From an uncultured Collinsella sp. (GTDB taxonomy: Bacteria > Actinomycetota > Coriobacteriia > Coriobacteriales > Coriobacteriaceae), in the NCBI GenBank assembly GCA_934654585.1, contig CAKUGF010000006.1, positions 42,863 through 106,862 of the forward strand: 64,000 bases of DNA. Reading direction: 5' to 3'. Position 1 is the first letter of the stretch. Every line of letters begins with the position of its first letter. A program made the translations under genes and the position numbers. Below the pieces are notes generated by a model. That model did not search any database. It was not told the DNA's origin and saw only the letters and a list, made by a program, of their open reading frames with translations. This document shows, in pieces, positions 1-8,906 of this stretch.

Positions 1-1
1 C

Positions 2-766
2 CCGCTGCCGGCCGATGCCGCCAAGCTGCCGGGCAAGGTGGAGGGCCGCGTCGCCTTTGAGCATGTGCGCTTTGGCTATGCGCCCGACAAGCCGCTTATG
101 CGCGACGTGTCGTTTACCGCCGAGCCGGGCCAGAAGATCGCCGTGGTGGGAACCACGGGCGCGGGCAAGACCACGCTTATCAACCTGCTCATGCGCTTTT
201 ACGAGATCGACGGCGGACGCATCACGCTCGACGGCGTGGACACGAGCCGCATGGATCGCGGTGAGCTGCGCCAGCAGTTTGGCATGGTGCTGCAGGATGC
301 CTGGCTGTTCGATGGCACCATTGCCGAGAACATCGCCTATGGCTGTCCGGAGGCAACGCGCGATGAGATCGTCGCGGCCGCACGCGCCGCGCAGGTCGAC
401 TTCTTTGTGCGTACCATGCCGCAGGGCTACGACACGCGCGTGGCCAACGATGCCGAGAGTATCAGCCAGGGCCAGCGCCAGCTGCTGACCATTGCGCGCG
501 TACTGCTCAACAACCCGGCGATTCTCATCCTGGACGAGGCGACGTCGAGCGTGGACACGCGTACCGAGCTCGCCATCGGCCGCGCCATGGACGCGCTCAT
601 GCGCGGGTGCACGAGCTTTGTGATCGCGCATCGCCTGTCGACGATCGTCGATGCCGACCTGATCCTGGTTATGGACCACGGCAACATCATCGAGCAGGGC
701 ACGCACAAGGAGCTGTTGGCAGTCGAGGGCGCTTACGCCGATCTCTACCTGAGCCAGTTCGCATAA
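2..766 (+). CDS. ABC exporter, ATP-binding C-terminal part (5' end outside window)
   Basis: The reading frame is open from base 2, so this is the C-terminal 254 residues of a longer protein. It holds a complete ABC ATPase domain: Walker A (GTTGAGKTT), Q-loop, the signature region (ESISQGQRQ, so SQGQ replaces the canonical LSGGQ), Walker B ([10 protein letters not shown]) and the switch histidine (IAHRLST). This order and the short tail (LYLSQFA) match type IV exporters in which a membrane domain precedes the ATPase. The same divergent signature occurs in the second subunit of the pair at 20.4-24.2 kb, which it closely resembles, so it is probably one half of a heterodimeric multidrug or peptide exporter whose partner lies upstream. 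The substrate cannot be told. Confidence 0.93.
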   Translation, partial: PLPADAAKLPGKVEGRVAFEHVRFGYAPDKPLMRDVSFTAEPGQKIAVVGTTGAGKTTLINLLMRFYEIDGGRITLDGVDTSRMDRGELRQQFGMVLQDAWLFDGTIAENIAYGCPEATRDEIVAAARAAQVDFFVRTMPQGYDTRVANDAESISQGQRQLLTIARVLLNNPAILILDEATSSVDTRTELAIGRAMDALMRGCTSFVIAHRLSTIVDADLILVMDHGNIIEQGTHKELLAVEGAYADLYLSQFA

Positions 767-767
767 G

Positions 768-794
768 GTGACAAAGGGACAGTCCCTTTGTCAC
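768..794. repeat. Palindromic repeat, GTGACAAAGGGAC family, copy 1
   Basis: Two 13-base arms (GTGACAAAGGGAC and its complement) meet at a one-base centre two bases after the ABC gene's stop codon. Related copies lie at 5043-5077, 32243-32273 and 60238-60276. It may act as a terminator of the ABC gene, but there is no T-run. Confidence 0.8.
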
Positions 795-803
795 ATCGAG
801 AAG

Positions 804-841
804 AAGGCCCGCCCCGGATTTGTTTGTCCGAGGCGGGCCTT
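804..841. terminator. Terminator hairpin between convergent genes
   Basis: A 15-base stem (AAGGCCCGCC...) with one mismatch and a small loop lies between the plus-strand ABC gene and the 3' end of the minus-strand surface protein gene. It could serve both, as A/T-rich sequence is present on both sides. Confidence 0.7.
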
Positions 842-875
842 ATGTGTGCCGCGTTATGGTGTCGGCGCGTGTCGC

Positions 876-3800
876 TTATTGGCGACGACGGCGGAGGAGT
901 GCGGCACCGATGCAGGCGATAATGACGCCAACGGCGGCAATCGGAGCGAAGACGATTGCGTGGTCGCCGGTGCCGGCAAGTTTGGAGGCATCCTTTTTGC
1001 TTTCGGTGCCCTTATTGGCGCTTGCGGCGGTCTTGGAGCTGTTGCCGTTATCGGTCTTGTCTGTCTTGTCGGTCGGCTTGGTCGGATTCGTTGGCGTGGT
1101 AGGATCGGTCGGTTCGGTCGGCGTGGGCTTCACGACCTTCTTAAAGTGGGCGATTACGTGCGGCTGCGTGCTTCCCAGCACGAAGGTGGTGGTCGCAGCG
1201 CTTGCGTCGGCAAGCTCAATATCGCCGCTCTGGACCTCCCAATGATCAAACTCGTAGCCCTCATCGGGGGTGGCCGTAATGGTTACGGTGCCGCCGGTAT
1301 AGGCTGCCGCGGGCGTGCTGATGGCGCTTCCGCCCTTGTCGTTTGCGACGGAGCATTTGACGTTAATCATGGCGGGCCCGATAGGCGTCCAGGCGAGCTC
1401 AAACTTTGCAGCGACCTCGGCGTTAGTCTGTCCCACGGTGAGGGTGGTGTGCTCGGCATCCGCATCACTTAGGGTTGCGTCGCCGGATACGACCTTCCAG
1501 CCGCAGAACTTGTAGCCCTCGTTGGCCTGGGCAGTTAGCTCGAGCTGGGAACCCGCGGGGGCACCCTTAGCTCCCTCTTCTTCGATGAGCGCGTCGCCGC
1601 TCAACTCAACGGTGCCATTCTGGGGGTTGGTGATCGTGACGCTCGGCAAAATGGTGAGCGTGCACGTTCCAAGCGTTACCTCAAAGTTCGCGTCGCTCTT
1701 TCCGGTGGAAGCCTCGACGACATGCTCGCCGGGCTCTTCGTCTGTGTCGGCGCGCTTGGCAGCGGGGGAGAGGGCGTTCTCGACGGTGCTCTCCAGGCTG
1801 TCAGCGCCCTTCCATGGTGCCGTTTCGGCTGCGTTATCTACGATCGTGTAGCTAAGCTGGGGATCGCTGGCGCCGGAAACCTTGCTGGTCTTTTCCGCAG
1901 AAGGCGTAATCGTGACCGGTCGCGGAGCAATAGTGAGGTTCGCCTTGACGCGCGTAGGCTCGACGTTGTCGTTGCCCGGGAAGGTCGCGGTGACTTCATA
2001 GGAGCCGGCATTGGTGGGCTCATCGTCCTTGTCGCCGTAGCGAATGGTCAGCTTGTCGGTTACGTCGACGGTGCTGCCGTTGTCGCCGGGGATGGTTGCC
2101 GTGGCGCTAAGGCCGTGTGTAGAGCCATCGTAGGTGGCCGCGTCATCGTTCATGACGATTGCCGCGCTCGCCTTGTTGATGGTAAGCGTTGCGATATTGC
2201 TGCTGCTGCCGTTTTGGGCGTCGCCAACAAACGTGACGCTCACGACATATTGGCCGGCCTCGGTCGGGGCGGAGGTGCTCAGATATGCATTGCCCGCCGC
2301 AGTGACACCGCTATAGAGATAGGCAAGCACCGTGTCGTCGATTGGGTCGCCGACAGAGTTGACGACAGTTGCCGTGGGCCCCTGCGGTTTGCCGTTGTAG
2401 GTGAACGTGTCGCCCTCGAGTGTCACGTTGGTCTGGGCGCGACCGATGGAAAATGCGCGGCTGATGGGCTTGGCGAGGTAATTGCCGCCGACCACCGTTG
2501 CGGTCTCGGTGTAGGTTCCCGGGGTTCGGGGTGCCTCGCTGCTCAGATATGCTTCGCCCGTGGTGGTAACACCGGCGTACGCGACATGGACGTTGGCCTG
2601 CTGGGTGACATCGTCATCGCCATCGAGGGCCTTGGCACCAAAGTCAAAATCCTGGACCTCGTTATAGCCGAGCACCTTGTTCGGCAGCTCCTGCTTCCAC
2701 ACGAGCTCGACATTGGCCGCCTTGGGCGCGATGGTCAGATAGCCCATGCCCAGCGACGTCTTGTAATTGCCACTCGCAGTGCCGGCGGCAACCACGTAGA
2801 CGCCCGCTTTGCTGGGGGTGCCGCCGAGCGCGATCGTGGACGAGCCCAAGCCGTACTTCTGCAAAGACGTAAGCACGTTTCTTAAGTTGTCGACCAGCTG
2901 ATCGGGGTTCTCGACGCCCGCGCCCTTAAGCGCGATCTTAAGCAGATTCATCGCGGTGTCGTTATTCAGGATATCGAGCAGCTCATCCATCGAGACGCCC
3001 TGATCTAAATGGAGCGTTCGGTTGATGATGTTTTGAACGGTGGGCGAGTAATAGCTCAGGTCGATAGATGCATAGCCCGTGGCGTCGCCGTCGATGCCGG
3101 CGATGACGGTAATGGGCTTGGTCTCTTCGTTGCTGGGCTTGGAGCTCACCAGGTCTGCAATTGTGACGGTTTGACCGTAGGTGAGCTTTTTGCTCGTGAC
3201 TTTGAGCGTGGAAGGCGCCTTGGCCACGGTGACGGTTACGTTGTCGACACTGCAGGGTTGATAACCAAGTTGGTCGCCCTCGCTTGTGGTGCCCTTGTAC
3301 TTAACGGTGACGCCCGTGTACTCGCCAGCGTCGGCGGGCAGCGTGAGGCCCTCGAACTCAAAATCATCAGCCGAAACGTTGGGCACGGATACGGTTGCAC
3401 CCTCATCGTTGATGTATGTGACGCGTGGGTCGAGCGCCTTGTAGAGTGCATCGCGCATGGCTGAGGCGTCGCCGTTGTACTGGATGGACACGCTGGTGTT
3501 GCATGACATCTGGGTCTTGTAGCGCCCGTCGGCGATCGTAACGGTGAGCTCGACGGAGGAGCCGGGATATTGGTCGTTTCCGTTGTAGGTGATGCGGATT
3601 TTCTCGGTGGAGCCATCGCCGTTGCCGCCGAACTCGTGCGTGCCAAAGTCGAGCAGGCCGGGTGTGAAGTCGAGCGCCTTCCAGCGATCGCCAAACGTTC
3701 CGCCGGCGTTATAGGTGATGGTCACATCGTCCAAGGAAAGGCCCGTGGGAACGCTGCCGGCCTGATCGAATGCGGCAGCGAAAACGATGGCGTCGTAGCT

Positions 3801-4913
3801 GCTCTTGTCTCTGCCGATTACGCCGACCTCGGCGCCATCGACGCCCTTAATGCCGGCTTTGACGGTTTCGACGGTGAGCGTGTAGTTCCCGTCCTTGGCG
3901 AGAGCGGGAACGTTTGCGACAGTCGCGACGCGACTGGAGAACGTGGGGCTGCCAAGGGCGACCTCACTGCCGTCGGCATCGTTGACAAGCTTAATGCCCG
4001 TGATGGCGTATCCTTCGGCGGGCGTAACGACGATGCTGCCGGGATTCTTGTAGTTGACGACGATATTGCCGCTGGCGTCTGCCGTGGCTCCGCCGACAGT
4101 CGTTGTGCTTACGCCTTCGACGGGGGCAATCGTAATGGTTGCCTGGGTCGCCGGGGTGTAGACGATGGATATGCTGGAATCCGCGTTACTCGGAATGGCA
4201 TAGGATCCATCTGTGTTAGGCGTGGCCGCGTTGCCGTTGATCGTGACGGAGACGGTGTAGTCGTCGCTCGTCACGACGGTGAAGGCTTTGCTGTCGCCGG
4301 AGTTGATTGGGTAATCGCCCGACACGGCCTTGTTGTCGATACGCGCGCCGCCGCCTTCCCAACCGGACGCGGAGAAGTTCGCATTCCAGTAGCTCTGGGC
4401 CTTAAGCGTGCCGCAATCGATCCAGGTGTTGCCGCGAGCGCGCCAGTATTGCACGGTGTAGGCGGCGCCGTTCGTCAGCTCAACAAGGTCATTGTTGGCA
4501 TTGAGCGCGTTGAGGCTGACGACTTCCTGTCCTGTGGAATCGAGCAGCTTGAACGCGCTGCGCCTAAACGAACCGGAGAAATTGTTATATATAAAGTCGT
4601 AGAGGGCCTTTTTGGTCGTGCTGTCGCCGTGGTACGAGAAGGTCGTGCCGGCGGCGGGGCTATCGTTGCTGGTGCCGTTCTGGCCGAACAATTCGTCTTG
4701 CTGTGCCGGTGCGCTTGCCACGCCGCTGCCGCTTGTGTCTTCAGTGGTTTTGCCGGCATCGGTGTTGTCCGCTGGGGTAGCTGCTTGTTGGTCGGTTGTC
4801 GCCAGCTCGGGGCTATTGAGGGCCTCGGCGAAAGCCGAGGTTGGCACCTGACCCAAAACCATGACAAGGGTCATGGCCCCAGCGATGCTCTGGTTGATAC
4901 GGGCTTTTCTCAT
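876..4913 (-). CDS. Large sortase-anchored cell-surface protein with Ig-like and Gly-Trp-type repeats
   Basis: A 1345-residue secreted wall protein. The chosen ATG is preceded by AAAGGA and opens a signal peptide (MRKARINQSIAG, hydrophobic core, cleavage near SAFAEA); an upstream in-frame start adds 25 residues without a signal-like character. The long middle contains repeated bacterial Ig/MBG-type beta modules (recurring TYNGKPQGP, TYDGSTHGL and TAAGNAYLS-like strings). About residues 1070-1240 hold two modules of the NEGYKFCGW / DEGYEFDHWEV type found in bacterial surface repeats. A Pro/Thr-rich linker (PTEPTDPTTPTNP) follows, then the sorting signal LAGTGD, a membrane segment and RRRRQ. 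LAGTG departs from LPXTG. No sortase is in the window. Likely an adhesin or matrix-binding protein; the ligand is unknown. Confidence 0.88.
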   Translation of the reverse strand: MRKARINQSIAGAMTLVMVLGQVPTSAFAEALNSPELATTDQQAATPADNTDAGKTTEDTSGSGVASAPAQQDELFGQNGTSNDSPAAGTTFSYHGDSTTKKALYDFIYNNFSGSFRRSAFKLLDSTGQEVVSLNALNANNDLVELTNGAAYTVQYWRARGNTWIDCGTLKAQSYWNANFSASGWEGGGARIDNKAVSGDYPINSGDSKAFTVVTSDDYTVSVTINGNAATPNTDGSYAIPSNADSSISIVYTPATQATITIAPVEGVSTTTVGGATADASGNIVVNYKNPGSIVVTPAEGYAITGIKLVNDADGSEVALGSPTFSSRVATVANVPALAKDGNYTLTVETVKAGIKGVDGAEVGVIGRDKSSYDAIVFAAAFDQAGSVPTGLSLDDVTITYNAGGTFGDRWKALDFTPGLLDFGTHEFGGNGDGSTEKIRITYNGNDQYPGSSVELTVTIADGRYKTQMSCNTSVSIQYNGDASAMRDALYKALDPRVTYINDEGATVSVPNVSADDFEFEGLTLPADAGEYTGVTVKYKGTTSEGDQLGYQPCSVDNVTVTVAKAPSTLKVTSKKLTYGQTVTIADLVSSKPSNEETKPITVIAGIDGDATGYASIDLSYYSPTVQNIINRTLHLDQGVSMDELLDILNNDTAMNLLKIALKGAGVENPDQLVDNLRNVLTSLQKYGLGSSTIALGGTPSKAGVYVVAAGTASGNYKTSLGMGYLTIAPKAANVELVWKQELPNKVLGYNEVQDFDFGAKALDGDDDVTQQANVHVAYAGVTTTGEAYLSSEAPRTPGTYTETATVVGGNYLAKPISRAFSIGRAQTNVTLEGDTFTYNGKPQGPTATVVNSVGDPIDDTVLAYLYSGVTAAGNAYLSTSAPTEAGQYVVSVTFVGDAQNGSSSNIATLTINKASAAIVMNDDAATYDGSTHGLSATATIPGDNGSTVDVTDKLTIRYGDKDDEPTNAGSYEVTATFPGNDNVEPTRVKANLTIAPRPVTITPSAEKTSKVSGASDPQLSYTIVDNAAETAPWKGADSLESTVENALSPAAKRADTDEEPGEHVVEASTGKSDANFEVTLGTCTLTILPSVTITNPQNGTVELSGDALIEEEGAKGAPAGSQLELTAQANEGYKFCGWKVVSGDATLSDADAEHTTLTVGQTNAEVAAKFELAWTPIGPAMINVKCSVANDKGGSAISTPAAAYTGGTVTITATPDEGYEFDHWEVQSGDIELADASAATTTFVLGSTQPHVIAHFKKVVKPTPTEPTDPTTPTNPTKPTDKTDKTDNGNSSKTAASANKGTESKKDASKLAGTGDHAIVFAPIAAVGVIIACIGAALLRRRRQ

Positions 4914-5042
4914 AGACACATCCTTTCGTGTGGCCGGGTGGGCGTTGACCCGCTTTATCTGTCCCTCTGTGAATGGGAACAGAAACACTCATATTCCATT
5001 TTAACGTTGAATCTAGAGAAACAGTATGCAAAACCGCAGCAA

Positions 5043-5077
5043 GGATGTGACAAAGGGACTGTCCCTTTGTCACATCC
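5043..5077. repeat. Palindromic repeat, GTGACAAAGGGAC family, copy 2
   Basis: A perfect inverted repeat with 17-base arms around a single central base. It lies just beyond the 3' end of cysE (minus strand) and upstream of the surface protein gene, so it may end cysE transcription. Confidence 0.8.
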
Positions 5078-5084
5078 AGCGCCC

Positions 5085-5789
5085 CTAGCGCTCGTCCACG
5101 AGCTTGGCGACGAGGGCCTTGAGCTCGGCCACCTCCTGCTCGAGTTCCTTGACGCGACGGGCGTTCTCGGTGATGCCCTGACGGTTGAGGGCGCTCTGCT
5201 CGGCGGCATCGTCGGGCATGTACTCGCGATGCTGTTTGGCGTCGAAGCTTTCTTCGAACACACGGCAGCCGTTGCGCTTGATGATGCGCCCGGGCACGCC
5301 CACGACGGTGCAGTTGTCGGGCACGTCTTTGACGACGACCGAGTTGCCGCCAATCTTGACGTTGTTGCCGATGCGGATGTTGCCGAGCACCTTGGCGCCC
5401 GTGCCCACGGTGACGTTGTTGCCCAGGGTAGGGTGGCGCTTGCCGGTCTCGTTACCGGTGCCGCCGAGCGTGACGCCCTGGTAGAGCACGCAGTTGTCGC
5501 CCACAATGGTGGTCTCGCCAATAACGACGCCCATGGCGTGGTCGATAAAGAAGTGCTTGCCGATCTGCGCGGCGGGATGAATCTCGACGCCGGTGATATG
5601 GCGGGTAATCTGCGAGAGCACGCGGGCGAGCGAGCGATGGCCATGTTCCCAGAGCCAGTGCTCGGGCACGTGATTCCATTTGGCGTGCAGGCCAGGGTAG
5701 GACAGGAAGATGACCAGGGCATTTTGCGCGGCGGGGTCCTGCGCCTGGACGGTCTTGATGTCCTCACGAATGGTGTTGATAAAGCTCAC
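5085..5789 (-). CDS. cysE: Serine O-acetyltransferase
   Basis: Transfers acetyl from acetyl-CoA to L-serine, the first step of cysteine synthesis, in the cytoplasm. The 234-residue product has the helical N-terminal domain ([14 protein letters not shown]) and then the left-handed beta-helix hexapeptide repeats ([18 protein letters not shown]). The typical [20 protein letters not shown] segment carries the conserved His and Asp. The C-terminus adds a coiled-coil-like stretch ([20 protein letters not shown]), seen in some family members. The start is a GTG with AAGGGAGGG before it; an upstream ATG would add 25 unlikely residues. It is a single gene; no cysK lies beside it. Confidence 0.93.
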   Translation of the reverse strand: MSFINTIREDIKTVQAQDPAAQNALVIFLSYPGLHAKWNHVPEHWLWEHGHRSLARVLSQITRHITGVEIHPAAQIGKHFFIDHAMGVVIGETTIVGDNCVLYQGVTLGGTGNETGKRHPTLGNNVTVGTGAKVLGNIRIGNNVKIGGNSVVVKDVPDNCTVVGVPGRIIKRNGCRVFEESFDAKQHREYMPDDAAEQSALNRQGITENARRVKELEQEVAELKALVAKLVDER

Positions 5790-6013
5790 CGGCCGCCCTC
5801 CCTTAGCGCCGTGACAATGCGATTCAATAAAGTATAGCGATTCGCTAGGGATTAGGAAGGGCAATCTTGGATGGCTTTGGGCGACAATTGTCAGTTATGC
5901 AAACTTGCTGGTAATGAAGTAAGACTTTTGAGGGGTTTGGCCCGCGCCCACGCTGCAACCGTATACTGGTCAACTTGGACGTGTCCGCGCCCGCAACTGA
6001 GAGGTTTTACTTC

Positions 6014-6664
6014 ATGGGTTTCATCAATTTTATCGCCGAGCTGCTCAAGGACCCGCGCACCGCGATCGCCAGCTGGATCGCCGCCGGCCCGCTCATGGCC
6101 TACGGCTGCGTGTTCCTGATCATCTTTATCGAGACGGGCGTGGTGTTCTTCCCGTTTCTTCCTGGCGACTCGCTGCTGTTTGCCTCGGGCTTCTTCGCCC
6201 ACAACGGTGGCTTTAACATCGTGGCACTTTTGGCCACCGCATGGGCCGCAGCCATCTTGGGCGATCAATGCAACTTCATGATTGGTCATTTCTTCGGTCG
6301 CAAGATTATCGCCTCGGGCAAGGTGAAGGCCATGACGCCCGAGCGCATCGAGAAGTCCGAGGCGTTTCTCGATAAATGGGGCCACCTGGCCATCTTCCTC
6401 GGTCGCTTCTTCCCGTTCATTCGCACCTTTGTGCCCTTCATCGCCGGCATGGGCGGCATGCACTGGCGCAATTTTGTCATCTTTAACGTGCTGGGCGGCA
6501 TCACCTGGTCGACGCTCTTTACGCTGTTGGGCTACTTCTTTGGCGGCATCCCCTTTGTGCAGGAGCACTTTGAGCTGCTGATCGTCGGCATCGTCGCCGT
6601 GTCGATCATTCCGACCGTGGTCGGCCTGGTCAAGTCCAAGTTGGGCAAGAAGAACGCCGCATAG
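6014..6664 (+). CDS. DedA family integral membrane protein
   Basis: A 216-residue DedA/SNARE-associated (VTT-domain) membrane protein. These proteins act in the cytoplasmic membrane in lipid-carrier recycling and envelope homeostasis; some family members flip undecaprenyl phosphate. Visible family signatures are the early acidic/aromatic stretch (FIETGVVFFPFLPGDSLLF), the Gly/Asp turn (ILGDQCNFMIGHFFG) and the conserved arginine-proline re-entrant region (GRFFPFIRTFVPFIAGMGGM). I chose the ATG of MGFINF; a TTG start 13 codons upstream has weaker context. The gene is monocistronic and ends before a clear terminator. Confidence 0.92.
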   Translation: MGFINFIAELLKDPRTAIASWIAAGPLMAYGCVFLIIFIETGVVFFPFLPGDSLLFASGFFAHNGGFNIVALLATAWAAAILGDQCNFMIGHFFGRKIIASGKVKAMTPERIEKSEAFLDKWGHLAIFLGRFFPFIRTFVPFIAGMGGMHWRNFVIFNVLGGITWSTLFTLLGYFFGGIPFVQEHFELLIVGIVAVSIIPTVVGLVKSKLGKKNAA

Positions 6665-6717
6665 TATCCGATCGTGAAAACCTGCACGGTAACAGTTGCG
6701 CTACATAACCCAAAACA

Positions 6718-6755
6718 AAACGGGATCCGTCGCTTGAAGATGACGGATCCCGTTT
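6718..6755. terminator. Bidirectional terminator
   Basis: A perfect 14-bp stem (AAACGGGATCCGTC and its complement) with a 10-base loop lies between the convergent dedA-like gene and the SPFH gene. T-rich sequence follows it on the minus strand (revcomp of CAAAACAAAA). Confidence 0.85.
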
Positions 6756-6811
6756 GCGTTGGAGGGGAAGCGGGCGCGCGATGCGCTTGGCAGCAAGCGT
6801 CGCGCAGTAAC

Positions 6812-8173
6812 TTAATCAACTGGAATCGGCGGTGGGGTGGGGCCGTTATTGAAGAATGCTGCAATTGCGGGAACGGTTTTTGCGGGCATCCAGTTCGTCA
6901 TGCCTTCTTGCCAAACGAGAGATTCGGGGGTAAGCGATTTTGCGGCGACCATGGAACTCAGCGTGATGAGGTCGAACGGTCCGGTTGCCGCGCCGTTGAT
7001 GGCAACGTGGAAACGTACTTGCTGCGGAATGGGCGGGGGAACGGGGGAGCCGGACAGCCCTGTTGAAGCGTTGCCCATCATGCTGTCCATTGCACCGGCG
7101 ATATTGCGACCGACGGAGCCGCCTATGGCCATGCCTGCAGCGATGCCGGCCATGTCCATGCCGCCGTTGCCACTGCCGCCGCCGAGGCCGATGCCCGCAG
7201 CTCCGTTTTCACCCATATGTCCGAGCGCTTCTGCGCCGGCGACGCCAACGGTGGTTTGCGCTTCCACCTGATAGGCGGGGAAGTTGGCAGTTTGAGTCTG
7301 TTTGTGGACGCGATACTGTCCTTCCTCGCGCTCGATTCGCAAGCGTTCTTGCAAGTTTTCCATCTGGACGCGCTGCATGTCGTGGATGTTTTTGATGTTA
7401 GCTTCGGTTTGTGCCCGAACGGTGGCCTCGGTCACATCGCGTGTTACCGCCATGAGCCGAGCGTAGCCGTCGCTCTCCTCGTCCACGTCGATGGCGGCGA
7501 TGTCTAAAGACGAAAGCTCTATGCCAAAGACCTTGCGCAGCTGCGGGGAAAGGTCGTCGTTGGCAAGTTCCGAGAGGTCGTCGGTGCGCCCAGCGAGCTG
7601 CAAAAGGGGAACCCCGAGTTTTGAGGGCATGTTGGCGACAAGAGATTTAACTCTCCGTGAGACCGCATCGCGAATTTGACTTTGAAAGTCTTCGAGCGTG
7701 AATTCATCAAGACGGTGGAGCTCGATAAATTCGCGGTAGTCAGCGATTTTGAAAGTAAGGGTCCCTCGCACGGCAACGGGTACACCAAAATCGGGGAACC
7801 GCTGGTCAAACACATCGAAGTAACGCACGGCAAAACGTGATTGAACAACCTTGGCAAGATTAATGAAGTAAACCTCTGCCTGAAACGGTGTGCCACCACC
7901 ATATGCCGCCGCGACAAAGCTTGCGATGATAGGCAGGTTGGAGGTTTTGAGCGCCTCATCAAAAGGCCCCTCGATGAACTCTTGGATCGCGTCTTGTCCC
8001 TTGCAGCGGCAGATGAAAACGGCAACAGAGCCCTCGCGCACGCGAAGTGATGATCCCCAGCGGATTGCGTTTTCTCGGCGCACATTGTTTGCGGGCCGCC
8101 ATTTCCAGATGAGGTAGTCCTTCTCGTCGCAGCGGATTTCATCCATCATGCCGGCGCGATTCTGATTAGCCAT
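6812..8173 (-). CDS. SPFH-domain protein with C-terminal GYF_2 domain
   Basis: A 453-residue protein of the bacterial SPFH / virion-core-like group. Residues about 20-260 form the SPFH (stomatin/prohibitin-like) domain, ending in an ATVRAQTEANIKNIHDMQR helix. A Gly/Met-rich low-complexity stretch follows (about 320-375: GIGLGGGSGNGGMDMAG), then a proline patch (PVPPPIPQQ) and a GYF_2-like module near 390-445 (NGAATGPFDL, SLVWQEGMTNW), ending in PPPIPVD. SPFH proteins of this type scaffold membrane-associated complexes. The start is ATG after GGGGAG. Its start codon lies 3 bases past the stop of the upstream zinc-ribbon gene, so both are co-transcribed. The exact role is unknown. Confidence 0.85.
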   Translation of the reverse strand: MANQNRAGMMDEIRCDEKDYLIWKWRPANNVRRENAIRWGSSLRVREGSVAVFICRCKGQDAIQEFIEGPFDEALKTSNLPIIASFVAAAYGGGTPFQAEVYFINLAKVVQSRFAVRYFDVFDQRFPDFGVPVAVRGTLTFKIADYREFIELHRLDEFTLEDFQSQIRDAVSRRVKSLVANMPSKLGVPLLQLAGRTDDLSELANDDLSPQLRKVFGIELSSLDIAAIDVDEESDGYARLMAVTRDVTEATVRAQTEANIKNIHDMQRVQMENLQERLRIEREEGQYRVHKQTQTANFPAYQVEAQTTVGVAGAEALGHMGENGAAGIGLGGGSGNGGMDMAGIAAGMAIGGSVGRNIAGAMDSMMGNASTGLSGSPVPPPIPQQVRFHVAINGAATGPFDLITLSSMVAAKSLTPESLVWQEGMTNWMPAKTVPAIAAFFNNGPTPPPIPVD

Positions 8174-8176
8174 GAT

Positions 8177-8896
8177 TTACTCCCCTGAACAAGCGGACAT
8201 GATGCCCAAGAATCCAAAGAGGGCAGCCATAATCAATCCGTATGCAATCCATGGACCCCACGCACGAAGCCTAGAGACAACCGTTCTCTTTCGGATGTCC
8301 GCTTTGAGGTCTATGAGTAACGCAAACTCGTCGCTGTCACCAAAGAGATGCTCCGCTTTCGCGTATGCCTGATCAAATTTGGAGCGCCATGCATCGGCAA
8401 GTGCGTCTTCTGCGGCGATGCGGTCGTTGCCAAGTTTTGGGGAAGCGATGCAGTTGCCGCTTGCCATGGCGGCGAACTCGATAAGGTCATCCTTATTGTT
8501 GGGGATGGGCCAGCTGCGAATCAGGCTGATTTTGCGCTCATCGGTTGCCGAGATGGTGTCTTTTTCGTCTTTCTTACGTTTTTGAGGCCGCTTGCTCTCG
8601 ATCAAGTCGAGCTTTTGCGAAAGTAGCGCGATCGAGCCGTCCGCCACGTCGCGGATTCCGTAACCGCACGACGGACAGATGACCGCATCTTTGTCGACTA
8701 TCTCGCCGCAGGCGGGACAGCGCGTAATAGCGGATTTTGGTTTCGTTTCTTTTGAAGGGGACTCGCTCTCCTCGGCGGGCGCTTGCGAGAAAACGGGTTC
8801 GCAGGGCGCCGCGGCTGTTTCGATGCGCTTTCCGCAGTTTCCGCAAAAGACATCGCCATCAACGAGCTTTGTCCCGCAGTTTGGGCAGTAGGCCAT
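8177..8896 (-). CDS. Zinc-ribbon membrane protein
   Basis: A 239-residue protein with two zinc-binding knuckle pairs: CPNCG...CGNCG at residues 4-22 and CPACG...CPSCG near 60-80. A charged, lysine-rich middle (RPQKRKKDEKD) and a single C-terminal membrane helix (YGLIMAALFGFLGIMSA) follow. The RBS TAAGGAGC precedes the ATG. The gene starts 10 bases after the next zinc-ribbon gene ends and runs into the SPFH gene, forming a three-gene operon. The double ribbon suggests protein-protein or metal contact at the membrane; no enzymatic motif is visible. Confidence 0.82.
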   Translation of the reverse strand: MAYCPNCGTKLVDGDVFCGNCGKRIETAAAPCEPVFSQAPAEESESPSKETKPKSAITRCPACGEIVDKDAVICPSCGYGIRDVADGSIALLSQKLDLIESKRPQKRKKDEKDTISATDERKISLIRSWPIPNNKDDLIEFAAMASGNCIASPKLGNDRIAAEDALADAWRSKFDQAYAKAEHLFGDSDEFALLIDLKADIRKRTVVSRLRAWGPWIAYGLIMAALFGFLGIMSACSGE

Positions 8897-8906
8897 TATC
8901 AGCTCC

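Noticed and set aside
3570-5837. A 755-codon plus-strand frame across the surface protein and cysE.
   Set aside because: It lies opposite two well-supported genes, has no RBS and its translation is low-complexity Gly/Val/Ala/Asp typical of antisense frames in GC-rich DNA.
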